Shown here one piece after another: positions 24,822 through 33,544 of a stretch of DNA of 38,510 bases. The DNA lies in the NCBI GenBank assembly GCA_900554325.1, contig USHA01000009.1:1-38510 (forward strand), read 5' to 3'. Source of the DNA: an uncultured Collinsella sp. GTDB lineage: Bacteria > Actinomycetota > Coriobacteriia > Coriobacteriales > Coriobacteriaceae. Under the pieces are notes generated by a model. It was given only the letters and a program-made list of their open reading frames with translations, made no database searches and was not told where the DNA came from. Position 1 is the first letter of the stretch. The number at the start of each line of letters is the position of its first letter. Both the position numbers and the translations under genes were made by a program.

Positions 24822-27800
24822 CTAGAGGTTGTAGGTGACTACTTGAGGTTCGGCGGGTTCGACGAAGATGGTTGGATCCGGCTGCTCCACGCGGACGAAC
24901 TTGACGGTCACGGCCTCAAAGCCCGCCTTGTGCAGAACATCAGCGTAGACGCGCGCCTGCAGGGCGTGCTTCTCCTGCAGCTGTTCCGGTGTCTCGTCCG
25001 GTGTGCCGCCCGTCTTGTAGTCGATGACCAGCGCGTGTGACGAATCCGCCGGGTTCGTCGCCAAGGCATCGATGGCGCCCTCGGCATAGGCACCGTAGCG
25101 GGCAATGTCCTCGTCCTCGCAGCCCAGTGAGAAGAACGGCACCTCGGCGCGAACGCACGGCCACGCGAGCAGGTCGGCACGAACGGCTGACTTGAGCCAG
25201 CGGTCCAGGGCAACGTCGAAGCGTTCGCGCTGCTCCGGCGTCAGGCGCCACAGACGCGTCAGCGCATCGGCGCGCGCAGCGGGCAACGCATCGGCACCCA
25301 TCTCGATGAGCCACTGGCAGGCGGCGTGGAAGGCCGAGCCCAGCGCCATGGGATTGCCGGCGGGCTCGACAGCAGCCACGTCCGCATCCGTCATCTCGGA
25401 ACCATCCGACTCGGCATCATCGCCGGACTCGTCCATGGGCACGCGCGTCTCGGCGGCACGGTCCTCGGCCTCGGCATGCAGCGCCGCGGCAATCGACGAA
25501 TAGCTGTACGAATCACGCGCCGGATACGGACAGATGCCCATGCGCACGCCCACTGCCTGGGGATACACAAGCTCAAACGAATCGGGCTTGGAATCGGCAG
25601 GACCAGGCACAGTTGAGTGCGCAGCATTATCGGCGACATCGGTATCGCCACGAACAAGCCTGCCCTCGGCATCCAGCGAAGCGTTAGCCTCAAACGCCTG
25701 CTCGCCAAAGGTAAAGTCCGCGAGCGAAATGAGCTCGTAGTCGCCCGGCCGGGAGTTGTCGAACACCAGGCGGTCGGCATCGAGCTGCGGCATGTCCAGA
25801 GCGTCGGTCGGCAGAATACGGCGCAGCACGTCATAGGTCAGATCGGTCTCGACGTCGAAGGTCGGCGCCGTCACCTTGCCACGGCTCACGCCGGCATCCA
25901 TCGCCAAGATCACCAGCTCGCGCGCACGCGTCATGGCAACGTAGAGCAAGCGGGCCCGCTCCTCGAGCGAAAGCCGCAGGTCGTCGTTGCGCAGGCGAGC
26001 AAATGCCTCGGCGGGAGAACCCGTCGCACAGACGTCCTCCATGAGCTCCGGCGGCAGCCACAGCGACGTGCCCTTGCCCTTAAACGCATGCTCAAACTGC
26101 TTTTTGACGTCGTCGCCCTTCACAAAGGTACCATCGGCGAGCTTAACGCCGTCGAAGCGTGCCGGCAGTGCCACGACCTGTGCTCCGCCCTCGACGCGAC
26201 CCATCTGTGCCGCACCCGAGGACTTACGCACGCCAAAGCACTCGGCGACCGCCACGACCGGATATTCCAAACCCTTGGAGGCATGGACCGTCATGATGCG
26301 CACCGCGCCGTCGCCCTCCTCGTTGAGGGCACCCGGGGCCTCCTTGCCCGCCAAGAAACGGTCGAAGGCCAGCGCGATGGAACGCGGCGAATTGCCGAAC
26401 TCGGCCTCCGCCTCGGCCACGGCATCGAGCGCCTTGAGCACGTTGGCGGCAATGGCCTTGCCCTCGGGACCACGCTGCGCCAGACGCACAAACCAGCCCG
26501 AAGCGTTGACCACGTCGCGCGCGATGGCGGCGAACGAATCGCGGCCCACGCGACGAAGCGCATAACGCAGCACCTCGCGGGCGCGCGTCACGAGCGGCAG
26601 GTCCTGCAGGCCCGGCGCATCGGAATCGCTCATGATGCCCGCATCGATGTTGCGGCGCGAGGTCTCCCCCGTCTCGCTATCGAGCTTGGTCGCCAGCGCC
26701 AGGAACTCCTGGACGCCGAGCGCAAACATCGGCGAGGCCAGCAACGGCATGAGGCCCTGCGCCGTATCGGCCGGATTGGCGAGCGCGCAGACCAGGGCGC
26801 GCACCGCCTGCACCTCGGCGGCTTGGGAAAAGACCGAGCCGCCCGCGATGACGCAGTCGAGCCCCTGGTCGCGGAAGGCCTGGGCGTAGACGTCGGCATT
26901 GGTCATGCGGCCCAGCAGCAGCACCATGCCGCCCTGGGGCTGGCCGGCATCGGCAAGCGCGCGGAATCGCTCGGCGATCGCATGGGCCTTGGCCTGTGTG
27001 CGCTCCTGCGTGCTGCCGCCGGCAACAAAGAGGGCCTGGCGACGCGAGGCGTCTGCCACCAGCGTGTCCTTGCGTCCGTCACTCGCCTCAAGGTCCAAAA
27101 AGCCCTGCATCAGGCCGCCGTCATCGCCGTCGAAGACGCGTGCCACATAACGCAGTACCTCGTCATGGCTGCGGAAGTTGCGCACGAGCTTGACGAGCTC
27201 GCCGGCGGGGGTGTCGGTCACGGCAGTCGCCTCGGGCGCGGCAGACGAGCCCACCTTGCGCTCCTGGCGATGGAATACCTCGACCTCGGCGCCACGGAAG
27301 CGGTAGATCGACTGCTGCGCATCGCCCACGGTGCACAGCGCGCGCTCCCCCGCGCCCGTCAGATAGCGAATCAAATCGACCTGCATCTGATCGGTATCCT
27401 GGAACTCATCGATCATGACCATCTTAAAGCGGCCCTCGTACGCAGCACGGATGGCTGGGTAATCGCGCAGGGCCTCGTAGGCCATACGCAGCAGGTCGTT
27501 ATTATCGAGGGCGGACTGGGCAGCCTTCAATGCGCGATACTCGGCCTCGACGGAACGGGCCAGGCCCACCAGCGCATCGAGCGCCGGGCCACCGCAGGCA
27601 AGCACGATATTGATAAACGCATCGGCGGCCTCGGCCTTGAGCAGCTCGACCTGCTCCTTGGGGAATGCCTTGCTCGCGCGCGGCATGGTGCACGACATCA
27701 TGAGTCGCGCCGCATCCTCCATGGTTTTGCCACTCGCCTCAAACGCGTCGATGGCATCGAGCGCCGTCTGCGCCTTCTCGGTCGCGGCCTTGCTTGCGCC

Positions 27801-28448
27801 TAGCGCCGCGCGATAGGCATCGGCGAGTGCCGAGGTATCGGCCTGGCCGCGCGCCACGCGCGCGTCGTCCATACCGCCCGGCAACTGGCTCGACAGCTCC
27901 AGCAGGTCGCGCACCAGACCCTTGATGGTCGTACCGCCGCCAAAGGAACCGCCCTCGCCCGCCATGGGATACCAGGCATAGAGGGCCTTGAGCGATGCCG
28001 CGAGCTCGGGGGCGGCATCGGGTGCCGTCGCGCGACCCAGCACATGCTCAACAGCCTGGTCCATGAGCTCGTCGGTATCGGTGAGCACCGTGAACTCGGG
28101 GTCGATGCCCAGCTCCAGCGCGTGCGCGCACAGGATACGCGAGCACATGCCGTGAATAGTCGAAATCCACGCGTCGTCGACGGTCAGTGCTTCCTCGTCC
28201 ATGCCCTCGTCGATAAGCGCACGGCGCACGCGGTCGCGAATCTCGGCCGCTGCATCTTTGGTAAAGGTAATGGCGAGCACCTGGTCCAGATGCTCAACGA
28301 ACGGACCGGATTCGGGCGAGAGCGCGTAGACGATGCGGCGCGTGAGGGTAAAGGTCTTGCCCGAACCGGCGCCCGCCGAGACAAACAGCGGACGGTCGAG
28401 CGTTTTGACAATCTGCAGCTGTTGCGGCATCAAAGTCGAAAGATCCAT
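24822..28448 (-). CDS. addA: ATP-dependent helicase/nuclease subunit A
   Basis: AddA is the UvrD-type helicase plus nuclease half of AddAB, which resects double-strand breaks for RecA-dependent repair. The 1208-residue protein has Walker A VSAGAGSGKTFTLTRR (23-38), motif II IDEFQDTD, GDAQQSIYRFRGAE, the motif V/VI region MTVHASKGLEYPVV, and a C-terminal PD-(D/E)xK nuclease (ALVIDYKTGG, D1143 and K1145, then Q-A-R-V-Y). The start ATG lies three bases after the addB stop, and its ribosome site (AAGGAGG) overlaps the last codons of addB. Expression is therefore coupled to addB, and a hairpin follows the gene. Confidence 0.95.
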   Translation of the reverse strand: MDLSTLMPQQLQIVKTLDRPLFVSAGAGSGKTFTLTRRIVYALSPESGPFVEHLDQVLAITFTKDAAAEIRDRVRRALIDEGMDEEALTVDDAWISTIHGMCSRILCAHALELGIDPEFTVLTDTDELMDQAVEHVLGRATAPDAAPELAASLKALYAWYPMAGEGGSFGGGTTIKGLVRDLLELSSQLPGGMDDARVARGQADTSALADAYRAALGASKAATEKAQTALDAIDAFEASGKTMEDAARLMMSCTMPRASKAFPKEQVELLKAEAADAFINIVLACGGPALDALVGLARSVEAEYRALKAAQSALDNNDLLRMAYEALRDYPAIRAAYEGRFKMVMIDEFQDTDQMQVDLIRYLTGAGERALCTVGDAQQSIYRFRGAEVEVFHRQERKVGSSAAPEATAVTDTPAGELVKLVRNFRSHDEVLRYVARVFDGDDGGLMQGFLDLEASDGRKDTLVADASRRQALFVAGGSTQERTQAKAHAIAERFRALADAGQPQGGMVLLLGRMTNADVYAQAFRDQGLDCVIAGGSVFSQAAEVQAVRALVCALANPADTAQGLMPLLASPMFALGVQEFLALATKLDSETGETSRRNIDAGIMSDSDAPGLQDLPLVTRAREVLRYALRRVGRDSFAAIARDVVNASGWFVRLAQRGPEGKAIAANVLKALDAVAEAEAEFGNSPRSIALAFDRFLAGKEAPGALNEEGDGAVRIMTVHASKGLEYPVVAVAECFGVRKSSGAAQMGRVEGGAQVVALPARFDGVKLADGTFVKGDDVKKQFEHAFKGKGTSLWLPPELMEDVCATGSPAEAFARLRNDDLRLSLEERARLLYVAMTRARELVILAMDAGVSRGKVTAPTFDVETDLTYDVLRRILPTDALDMPQLDADRLVFDNSRPGDYELISLADFTFGEQAFEANASLDAEGRLVRGDTDVADNAAHSTVPGPADSKPDSFELVYPQAVGVRMGICPYPARDSYSYSSIAAALHAEAEDRAAETRVPMDESGDDAESDGSEMTDADVAAVEPAGNPMALGSAFHAACQWLIEMGADALPAARADALTRLWRLTPEQRERFDVALDRWLKSAVRADLLAWPCVRAEVPFFSLGCEDEDIARYGAYAEGAIDALATNPADSSHALVIDYKTGGTPDETPEQLQEKHALQARVYADVLHKAGFEAVTVKFVRVEQPDPTIFVEPAEPQVVTYNL

Positions 28449-28451
28449 GGT

Positions 28452-31400
28452 CTACACGTCCCTCCTTACAAACGTTCCTTCGTGGTTATACGAGCAGCGC
28501 GCATGCGCGGCCTGAGCCGACGTCGGGTCGACGGCGGCAACGTTGCCTGCCTCGAGCTCGCGCAGGCGCTCGGCGATGCCGGCCTCAACGCGATCGAGCA
28601 GGGCGTCGAAGTCCATGCTGCCACCCTCGCCGGGGAAACCTTTCTTAAGGCCCGGGATGCGACCGTCGCCGCGCTCTTCCTCGAGCAGCTCGGCGCTCGC
28701 AGCACCGCGCAACGCCGGCTTGCCGCCCTTGGTCGAAAAGTAGAGCGCCGCGCGGGTGTCCAAATCCAGCGCCCGGCGCATGGCCTGGGCGTAGATGAGC
28801 GTTTGGGTATGTGGTGGCAACCAGCGCGGATCGTCGATGGGCGCCGTGCCCGATTCCTCGTCGCGCACCGTAGGGTCGGCGAGCTTAAACTCCTCAACGC
28901 CCGTGCGATGCTTGTAGTCGATCACCACGGCACGATTCTCGGCGTCCACGTCCACGCGATCGATGCGCCCGCCAAGCGGCCAACCGGCATACTCGACCTT
29001 GAGCTCGTTGAAGGCGAACTCCAGGTAGCGCGGGGCAAAGGGGGCAAGTGCCTCGGACTCGTAGGCAAGCACACCCTCCAGCTGCGGCAAGATCTCGGCC
29101 ACCTGGCGCTCCTCCACCGCAGAGAGCGGCACCAGCGGGCCCTCCGTGCCGCGCTTGCCGGCGTGCTCGGCCAACGTCTCGTCAAAGACCTCGTGCAGCA
29201 GCTCCTGTGCACGCGGCAGATTCTCGGGCGTCACGCGCTCCATGCCCTCTTGGGACAGACGGGCATGCAGATGCTCCAACACGTCGTGGACAAAGTTGCC
29301 CTTCTCCATGTTGCCAAAGCCCGCGTCGATAGACTGGGGCTTAACGCGATACGACACGAACCAGCACAGTGGGCAGGTAGAATAGGCCTCGATTTGCGAG
29401 GCGGACGTCAGACGCGGCACGAGCGGCGCGTCCTCGCCCTCGCCATCGCGACGGCGCAGGACCAGATACGGAATGGCTTCATCGCTCAGATGCTGAGGAG
29501 CTTCGCAGGTCACGCGCTCGCGCCTAAGACCTTCGCCTGCAGCGGGATCAAAGTCGGCGATGATATCGCCCTCGCCCACGCGCGTGGGCTTGGCAGCGCC
29601 AGCGGCCTCGGCATGTGCCAGCAGCTCGGTCCATACGGCTGCCGGGTAGCACTCGCGCGCCTGGCGATCGTGCGTCACGCGCGCAAGCGCAACCGGGCCG
29701 CGTGCCGCCCGCATCGCGTGGCCAAAGCGCACGCGCAGCAAGGCCGCGGGCTCAAGCGTCGCGCCCTCGCGACCAAGGCTCGCCGTCAGCGTGGCCAGCG
29801 GCCCCTCCTCATGTGAGAGCGGATAGCTGTCCAGATCGACATCGGCAAACAGCACGGCATCGTAGCTGCCGGGGCGCAGAGCCGCCGCATCGGCAAGCGA
29901 AGCAAAACGAACCTGAGCACGCGGCGCGCGGTCAACCTCGTGGGTCTCGTAATCATAGGCGGTGCTACGCTTGTCCACCTTAGTGCGAATGCCATCGAGC
30001 ACGGGCACGGTCGCGGCCTGCGACACGTCGAGCGCGCGGGCGCCGTTCATAAGGATGTCGATGGCGTGGCGCAGCAGGGCTACCTCCGCCTGGCGACGGG
30101 CCTGGCCATCCAAGCTGCCCAGCGAGCGATCGGGCAACGCCTCGGCAACGGCAAGCATGGCCTTGAGCGCCGTCACGGGCTTGTCACGCCACAGAGCCTG
30201 GAACACGTCCGAGACCACACACGGTACGTTCTTAAACCAGTTATCGTCGCTCGCCGCCTTGCGCGCGCCCCTCACCTGGCCTTGGACACTCTGCAGCAGG
30301 CTCTTAACGCCCGCGGTAGTCTTGCTGCGCGAGAGACGCATATTCTTATCGAAGGTACGGGCATTGACGGCATCAGCGCCCGAAAGCGGACTGTAGATCC
30401 AGTCGGTAAGCTCCGGCGCGGGCCACCACTCGGTCTTTGACGCCATGCCCTCATCGGCGGCCTTCATGCGCTCGATCAGGCCGGCAAGCGCCGCAAACTG
30501 CCTGCCCGCAATGGATTGGGAAAACGCCGTGAACTCAGTTGTCTCGGCAGCGATATGACGAGCCGCCAGACGAGAGGCGAGCTCACCGAACAGCTGGGAT
30601 GCCCGGGCAGAAACAACGAGCACGCGCACGGGGTCGACGGGCGTCGCGGCGCCGGCGACCTCGGAACCCAGGCACGCTTTTACCAGATCATCAATTGCGT
30701 CCGTATAGACATGAGCACGGGCATGGGGGCCAGCGACCTCAATAAAGGCAGGCCGAGCGGCGTTCCCGCAAGCGACATCAGACGCGACGGCGCTCTTCCC
30801 CAGCGGCGCGATCTCAAACAACACATCGCGGGCATCAAATGCCGTGGCAAGCTCCTCGCGCATCGCCGCCTGCTCGCGGGCAAGCAGCACGACGACCTCT
30901 CCCCCATTGTTCGCCACGGCAGACAGCAGCTCGAGCAGACCGTGCGTAAAAGACGTGATACCGCGCACGCATACGGCGCGAGTGCACGTCGGCAGGCTAT
31001 CGGCCAGGGCACCGGCCATAATATCAGCTGCCTCGCAGGGCTCGACCATATCTCGACGGTCCAAGCCGCTCGCATAGGCGCTCAACAGCTCGAACACGCG
31101 GGCCTCAGCGTCGCTTTTGGGCTCGGGCTGAGCGGCGGCATCGCGGCAGCGTTCGCCGCCCGTCCCCGCCACGCCAGGCAACACATCGCGGGCCATACGC
31201 GAAAGCATGCGTACCGTGCCTTGGCTGCGCGAGAGCGGCTGCAGAGCAGCGTCGTCGCGGCGATCGATCATGTCCGAGAACAGCATCTGGCGCTGCAGGT
31301 TGTCGACGAAACCGCGCCCGTCGCCCAAAAGCTCCCAAAGCGAGCGAAGCCACGATGTAGACGTCTTGTAGTCAATACCCAGCGAAATCCCGGCTTCCGC

Positions 31401-31547
31401 CGCATCATGACGGCACAGGTCGAGCTCGGCAAACGTAGGTGCCAGCAGCACGGCACGTCCGTGGCGGTCAACAAGGTCGGCAAGCAGCGCCGACTCGGCA
31501 TCGCTCAAATCCGTGCCGGCATTGGTGGTATAGATTCGAACAGGCAT
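28452..31547 (-). CDS. addB: ATP-dependent nuclease subunit B, divergent
   Basis: This 1031-residue protein is the AddB/RexB-like partner of AddA. The C-terminal nuclease domain has GGRIDRVDV (D863) and VVIDYKH (D877, K879). The N-terminal region is helicase-like in size but opens MPVRIYTTNAGTD without a Walker A loop, so it is probably not an ATPase. Of the four cysteines that hold the iron-sulfur cluster in AddB, the first is present (C725 in STCPLCWFVSY) and the end of the protein has only C1018, with H1015 and G1024 at the other two positions. The cluster may be lost or altered. The start has GGAGG three bases upstream. addB comes first, followed by addA, as in other AddAB operons. Confidence 0.88.
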   Translation of the reverse strand: MPVRIYTTNAGTDLSDAESALLADLVDRHGRAVLLAPTFAELDLCRHDAAEAGISLGIDYKTSTSWLRSLWELLGDGRGFVDNLQRQMLFSDMIDRRDDAALQPLSRSQGTVRMLSRMARDVLPGVAGTGGERCRDAAAQPEPKSDAEARVFELLSAYASGLDRRDMVEPCEAADIMAGALADSLPTCTRAVCVRGITSFTHGLLELLSAVANNGGEVVVLLAREQAAMREELATAFDARDVLFEIAPLGKSAVASDVACGNAARPAFIEVAGPHARAHVYTDAIDDLVKACLGSEVAGAATPVDPVRVLVVSARASQLFGELASRLAARHIAAETTEFTAFSQSIAGRQFAALAGLIERMKAADEGMASKTEWWPAPELTDWIYSPLSGADAVNARTFDKNMRLSRSKTTAGVKSLLQSVQGQVRGARKAASDDNWFKNVPCVVSDVFQALWRDKPVTALKAMLAVAEALPDRSLGSLDGQARRQAEVALLRHAIDILMNGARALDVSQAATVPVLDGIRTKVDKRSTAYDYETHEVDRAPRAQVRFASLADAAALRPGSYDAVLFADVDLDSYPLSHEEGPLATLTASLGREGATLEPAALLRVRFGHAMRAARGPVALARVTHDRQARECYPAAVWTELLAHAEAAGAAKPTRVGEGDIIADFDPAAGEGLRRERVTCEAPQHLSDEAIPYLVLRRRDGEGEDAPLVPRLTSASQIEAYSTCPLCWFVSYRVKPQSIDAGFGNMEKGNFVHDVLEHLHARLSQEGMERVTPENLPRAQELLHEVFDETLAEHAGKRGTEGPLVPLSAVEERQVAEILPQLEGVLAYESEALAPFAPRYLEFAFNELKVEYAGWPLGGRIDRVDVDAENRAVVIDYKHRTGVEEFKLADPTVRDEESGTAPIDDPRWLPPHTQTLIYAQAMRRALDLDTRAALYFSTKGGKPALRGAASAELLEEERGDGRIPGLKKGFPGEGGSMDFDALLDRVEAGIAERLRELEAGNVAAVDPTSAQAAHARCSYNHEGTFVRRDV

Positions 31548-31678
31548 GGTCCTCCGCTCAAACCGTTCGCAATAATCAATGCATCCATCCTACCCGCCCA
31601 AGCGGACACATTGCCACCGCAGTTCCATCTTTTGGTACAAAGCAACCTGAACCCAACGCACCAGCCGATTGCAGGCAT

Positions 31679-31705
31679 ATAAAAACCGCCCCCGGAGGGA
31701 CGGTT
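31679..31705 (-). terminator. Terminator of the TrpR-like gene
   Basis: On the minus strand AACCGTCCC pairs with GGGGCGGTT (one U-G pair) around four bases, followed by TTTTTAT. It lies 27 bases after the stop at 31732 and isolates addBA transcription. Confidence 0.8.
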
Positions 31706-31731
31706 CTTCGTAATTCAATGTTGTCGCTGGC

Positions 31732-32031
31732 CTACTCGCCATCCTCCAACTTAATGAGGATCTTGCGGTAGCCACCGTACTCGCCGTTCAGCGCCTTTGA
31801 AACGCGGCTCACCGTGGTGGACGAAGCGCCGGTACGGGCCTGGACCTCAACATAAGGCTCGCCCTCGTCCAAATAGCGCGCAACCTGCAAACGCTGAGAA
31901 AGGTCGCAAATCTCGCGCGGCGTGCAGATATCGGTCAAAAACGCTTGGATATCCTTCTCGTCGTCCAAAAGGCTAAATGCGTGGACCAGCTGCTTGACAT
32001 CAGGCTTGTCAAACATGTTCTCGATATTCAT
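31732..32031 (-). CDS. YerC/YecD family TrpR-related DNA-binding protein
   Basis: This 99-residue cytosolic protein has the all-helical TrpR-like fold. DLSQRLQVARYLDEGEPYVE (43-62) and VQARTGASSTTVSRVSKAL (63-81) form the helix-turn-helix, and the end has GGYRKILI. It matches the YerC/YecD family, short regulators of unknown target found in many Gram-positive bacteria. It has its own terminator and probable extended -10 promoter. The Shine-Dalgarno (GGTGAT) before the ATG is weak. It is not obviously linked to the neighbouring recombination genes. Confidence 0.88.
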   Translation of the reverse strand: MNIENMFDKPDVKQLVHAFSLLDDEKDIQAFLTDICTPREICDLSQRLQVARYLDEGEPYVEVQARTGASSTTVSRVSKALNGEYGGYRKILIKLEDGE

Positions 32032-32355
32032 CGATCACCGCCAAACCCGCCAAAAGGCATCGAAGTTGATACTGACATCGGGCATCGTTCACCCGTTCTA
32101 TGCAATAGGGCAACGCCTGTGGCTTTTGCCCGTAGCAGTGTAGCACACCACCAAACTAAAGCGACAAGACTCTCTGCCAGCGGCGCGTTTTTCAGGACGA
32201 ACGCCGTTTAGAAACCATATGCGCACGTAAGCTCCACGAATATTTGAGACAATGGGCGCCCAAACACCGCGGCGCGCCCGCGCAACCATCCAGGTCGCCG
32301 CCGTAAGCCGCTTCACGCGACGCCAGCAATCCCGGCGCAAGAAAGGATTCACGCC
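32032..32355. other. Divergent promoter region, TrpR-like gene and holin-family gene
   Basis: These 324 bases hold no gene. On the minus strand TG-C-TACACT (-10 at 32137-32142) could drive the TrpR-like gene with a leader of about 100 nt. I could not pick a convincing plus-strand promoter for the gene at 32356. Confidence 0.4.
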
Positions 32356-32721
32356 ATGCGCTTTATGCTTAACTGGCTCTTCACCTCGATCGCCATCGCG
32401 ATCGCCACGTTCCTCGTCCCCGGTATCCAACCCTTCGGCTTTGCCGAGACCTGGGTCTGCTTTGCCTTTGTGGGACTGTTCCTGAACATTGTCGATTCGT
32501 TCGTCAAACCGTTCCTCACGGTCATCTCGCTGCCGCTCACGATCATTACGCTGGGCATTTTCCAGCTTGTCGTCAACAGCTTTATGCTTGAGCTCGCGAG
32601 TTACCTGTCGGTCAACCTGCTGGGCGTCGGCATCTCCATCGCCAGCTTTGGATCGGCCTTTATGGGCAGCATCCTGGTGTCCATCACGCGCAGCATCCTC
32701 GACAGCATCGCCGAGGACTAA
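32356..32721 (+). CDS. Phage holin family (holin_4_2-type) membrane protein
   Basis: This 121-residue integral membrane protein has four hydrophobic helices (about 5-22, 28-47, 55-75 and 85-110). The pattern GIQPFGFAETW and NIVDSFVKPFLTVISLPLTIITLGIF matches the chromosomal family named after phage holin 4_2, which is widespread and not linked to phage here. Its function is unknown; a role in membrane homeostasis is possible. AAAGGA precedes the ATG by eight bases. It ends just before a strong terminator and has no phage genes around it. Confidence 0.88.
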   Translation: MRFMLNWLFTSIAIAIATFLVPGIQPFGFAETWVCFAFVGLFLNIVDSFVKPFLTVISLPLTIITLGIFQLVVNSFMLELASYLSVNLLGVGISIASFGSAFMGSILVSITRSILDSIAED

Positions 32722-32761
32722 AATGGCCATTCCGGCCGTGTCCGTCTCAACAGCCCAAAAC

Positions 32762-32800
32762 GAAGGCCGCCCATCGCAAAAATGGGCGGCCTTCTTATTT
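32762..32800. terminator. Terminator of the holin-family gene
   Basis: GAAGGCCGCCCAT (32762-32774) pairs over 13 bp with ATGGGCGGCCTTC (32782-32794) around seven bases, followed by TTATTT. The minus strand also has an A/T-rich flank, so it may work for the convergent Rrf2 gene. Confidence 0.88.
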
Positions 32801-32862
32801 GCCAAGTCTCAAAGGGCGAGAAAATCTACCATTTCCACCCCGTCCCCAAATGCAGGTGTGGG

Positions 32863-33291
32863 TTAGATGACGTAGTCGTAGCCATGGTTGGGAGCGACAA
32901 GTTGATCGAGCGTCACACCGTCGAGGTAGTCGTTGATGAGCTTGTCCAGGTTCTTCCACACGTCGAGCGTGGGGCACTCATCCGAACGCGAGCAGCCCTT
33001 GCAGTCGCCATCCAGGCAGGCGACCGGCGCCAGACTGCCCTCGGTCAGGCGCAAGATCTCGCCCACCGTGTATTGCTCGGGCGGGCGCGTGAGCACATAG
33101 CCGCCGCCCTTGCCGCGCATGCCCGAGAGCATGTTGGCGCGCACGAGCGTAGCCAAAATGTTCTCGAGATATTTCTCGGAAATCCCCTGTCGCGCCGCGA
33201 TCTCTTTGAGCGGGATGCGACCGGCTGCCTGGTGCTCGGCCAGATCGACCATAACGCGCAGGGCATATCTGCCCTTAGTAGAAACCAACAT
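32863..33291 (-). CDS. Rrf2 family regulator with four-cysteine cluster motif
   Basis: This 142-residue winged-helix repressor has the Rrf2 hallmarks: STKGRYALRVMVDLA (4-18), IPLKEIAARQGISEKYLENIL (26-46) as recognition helices, and RGKGGGYVLTRP. Its metal loop has four cysteines, C92, C97, C100 and C106 (CLDGDCKGC-SRSDEC), as expected for an Fe-S-binding IscR/NsrR-type sensor. Plain CymR proteins lack these cysteines. It is divergent from cysK, so it probably controls cysteine synthesis in response to Fe-S or sulfur status and may repress itself. Both are inferences from position. An AAAGG lies about 12 nt upstream of the ATG, a long spacing. Confidence 0.9.
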   Translation of the reverse strand: MLVSTKGRYALRVMVDLAEHQAAGRIPLKEIAARQGISEKYLENILATLVRANMLSGMRGKGGGYVLTRPPEQYTVGEILRLTEGSLAPVACLDGDCKGCSRSDECPTLDVWKNLDKLINDYLDGVTLDQLVAPNHGYDYVI

Positions 33292-33408
33292 GTATAGTGC
33301 TGCCTTTCGGTCATTTAGTCCGTAGAAATTCTAGCCGAAATATTGGTTTTGAAAATACCCGTTCCGGTCAAGATGGTTAATCGACTCGTAATAATCTTCT
33401 ATTTCCTA

Positions 33409-33437
33409 TTGCGTTACTAGGCTTTACTGTCTACTAT
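33409..33437 (+). promoter_or_regulatory. cysK promoter
   Basis: TTGCGT (33409-33414) and TACTAT (33432-33437) are separated by exactly 17 bases, a good sigma-70/SigA-type promoter. The start would be near 33444, giving a leader of about 100 nt. That leader holds two short inverted repeats: AACCCA/TGGGTT and ACCGT/ACGGT. I see no T-box features. Confidence 0.65.
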
Positions 33438-33544
33438 GCTTGCCAACAGCAAAACGAACAACCCATAAGGTTTGTGGGTTTCGCTGCTACACACACCGTA
33501 AAACCACACGGTATCCAGTCATTTGAACACTTTGGAGGTTCACC

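Noticed and set aside
32356..32721. Holin-family gene as evidence for a prophage
   Set aside because: The family is common on chromosomes and there are no other phage genes near it.
33292..33544. Possible T-box or cysteine riboswitch in the cysK leader
   Set aside because: No T-box sequence, specifier stem or antiterminator is visible; only two short inverted repeats.
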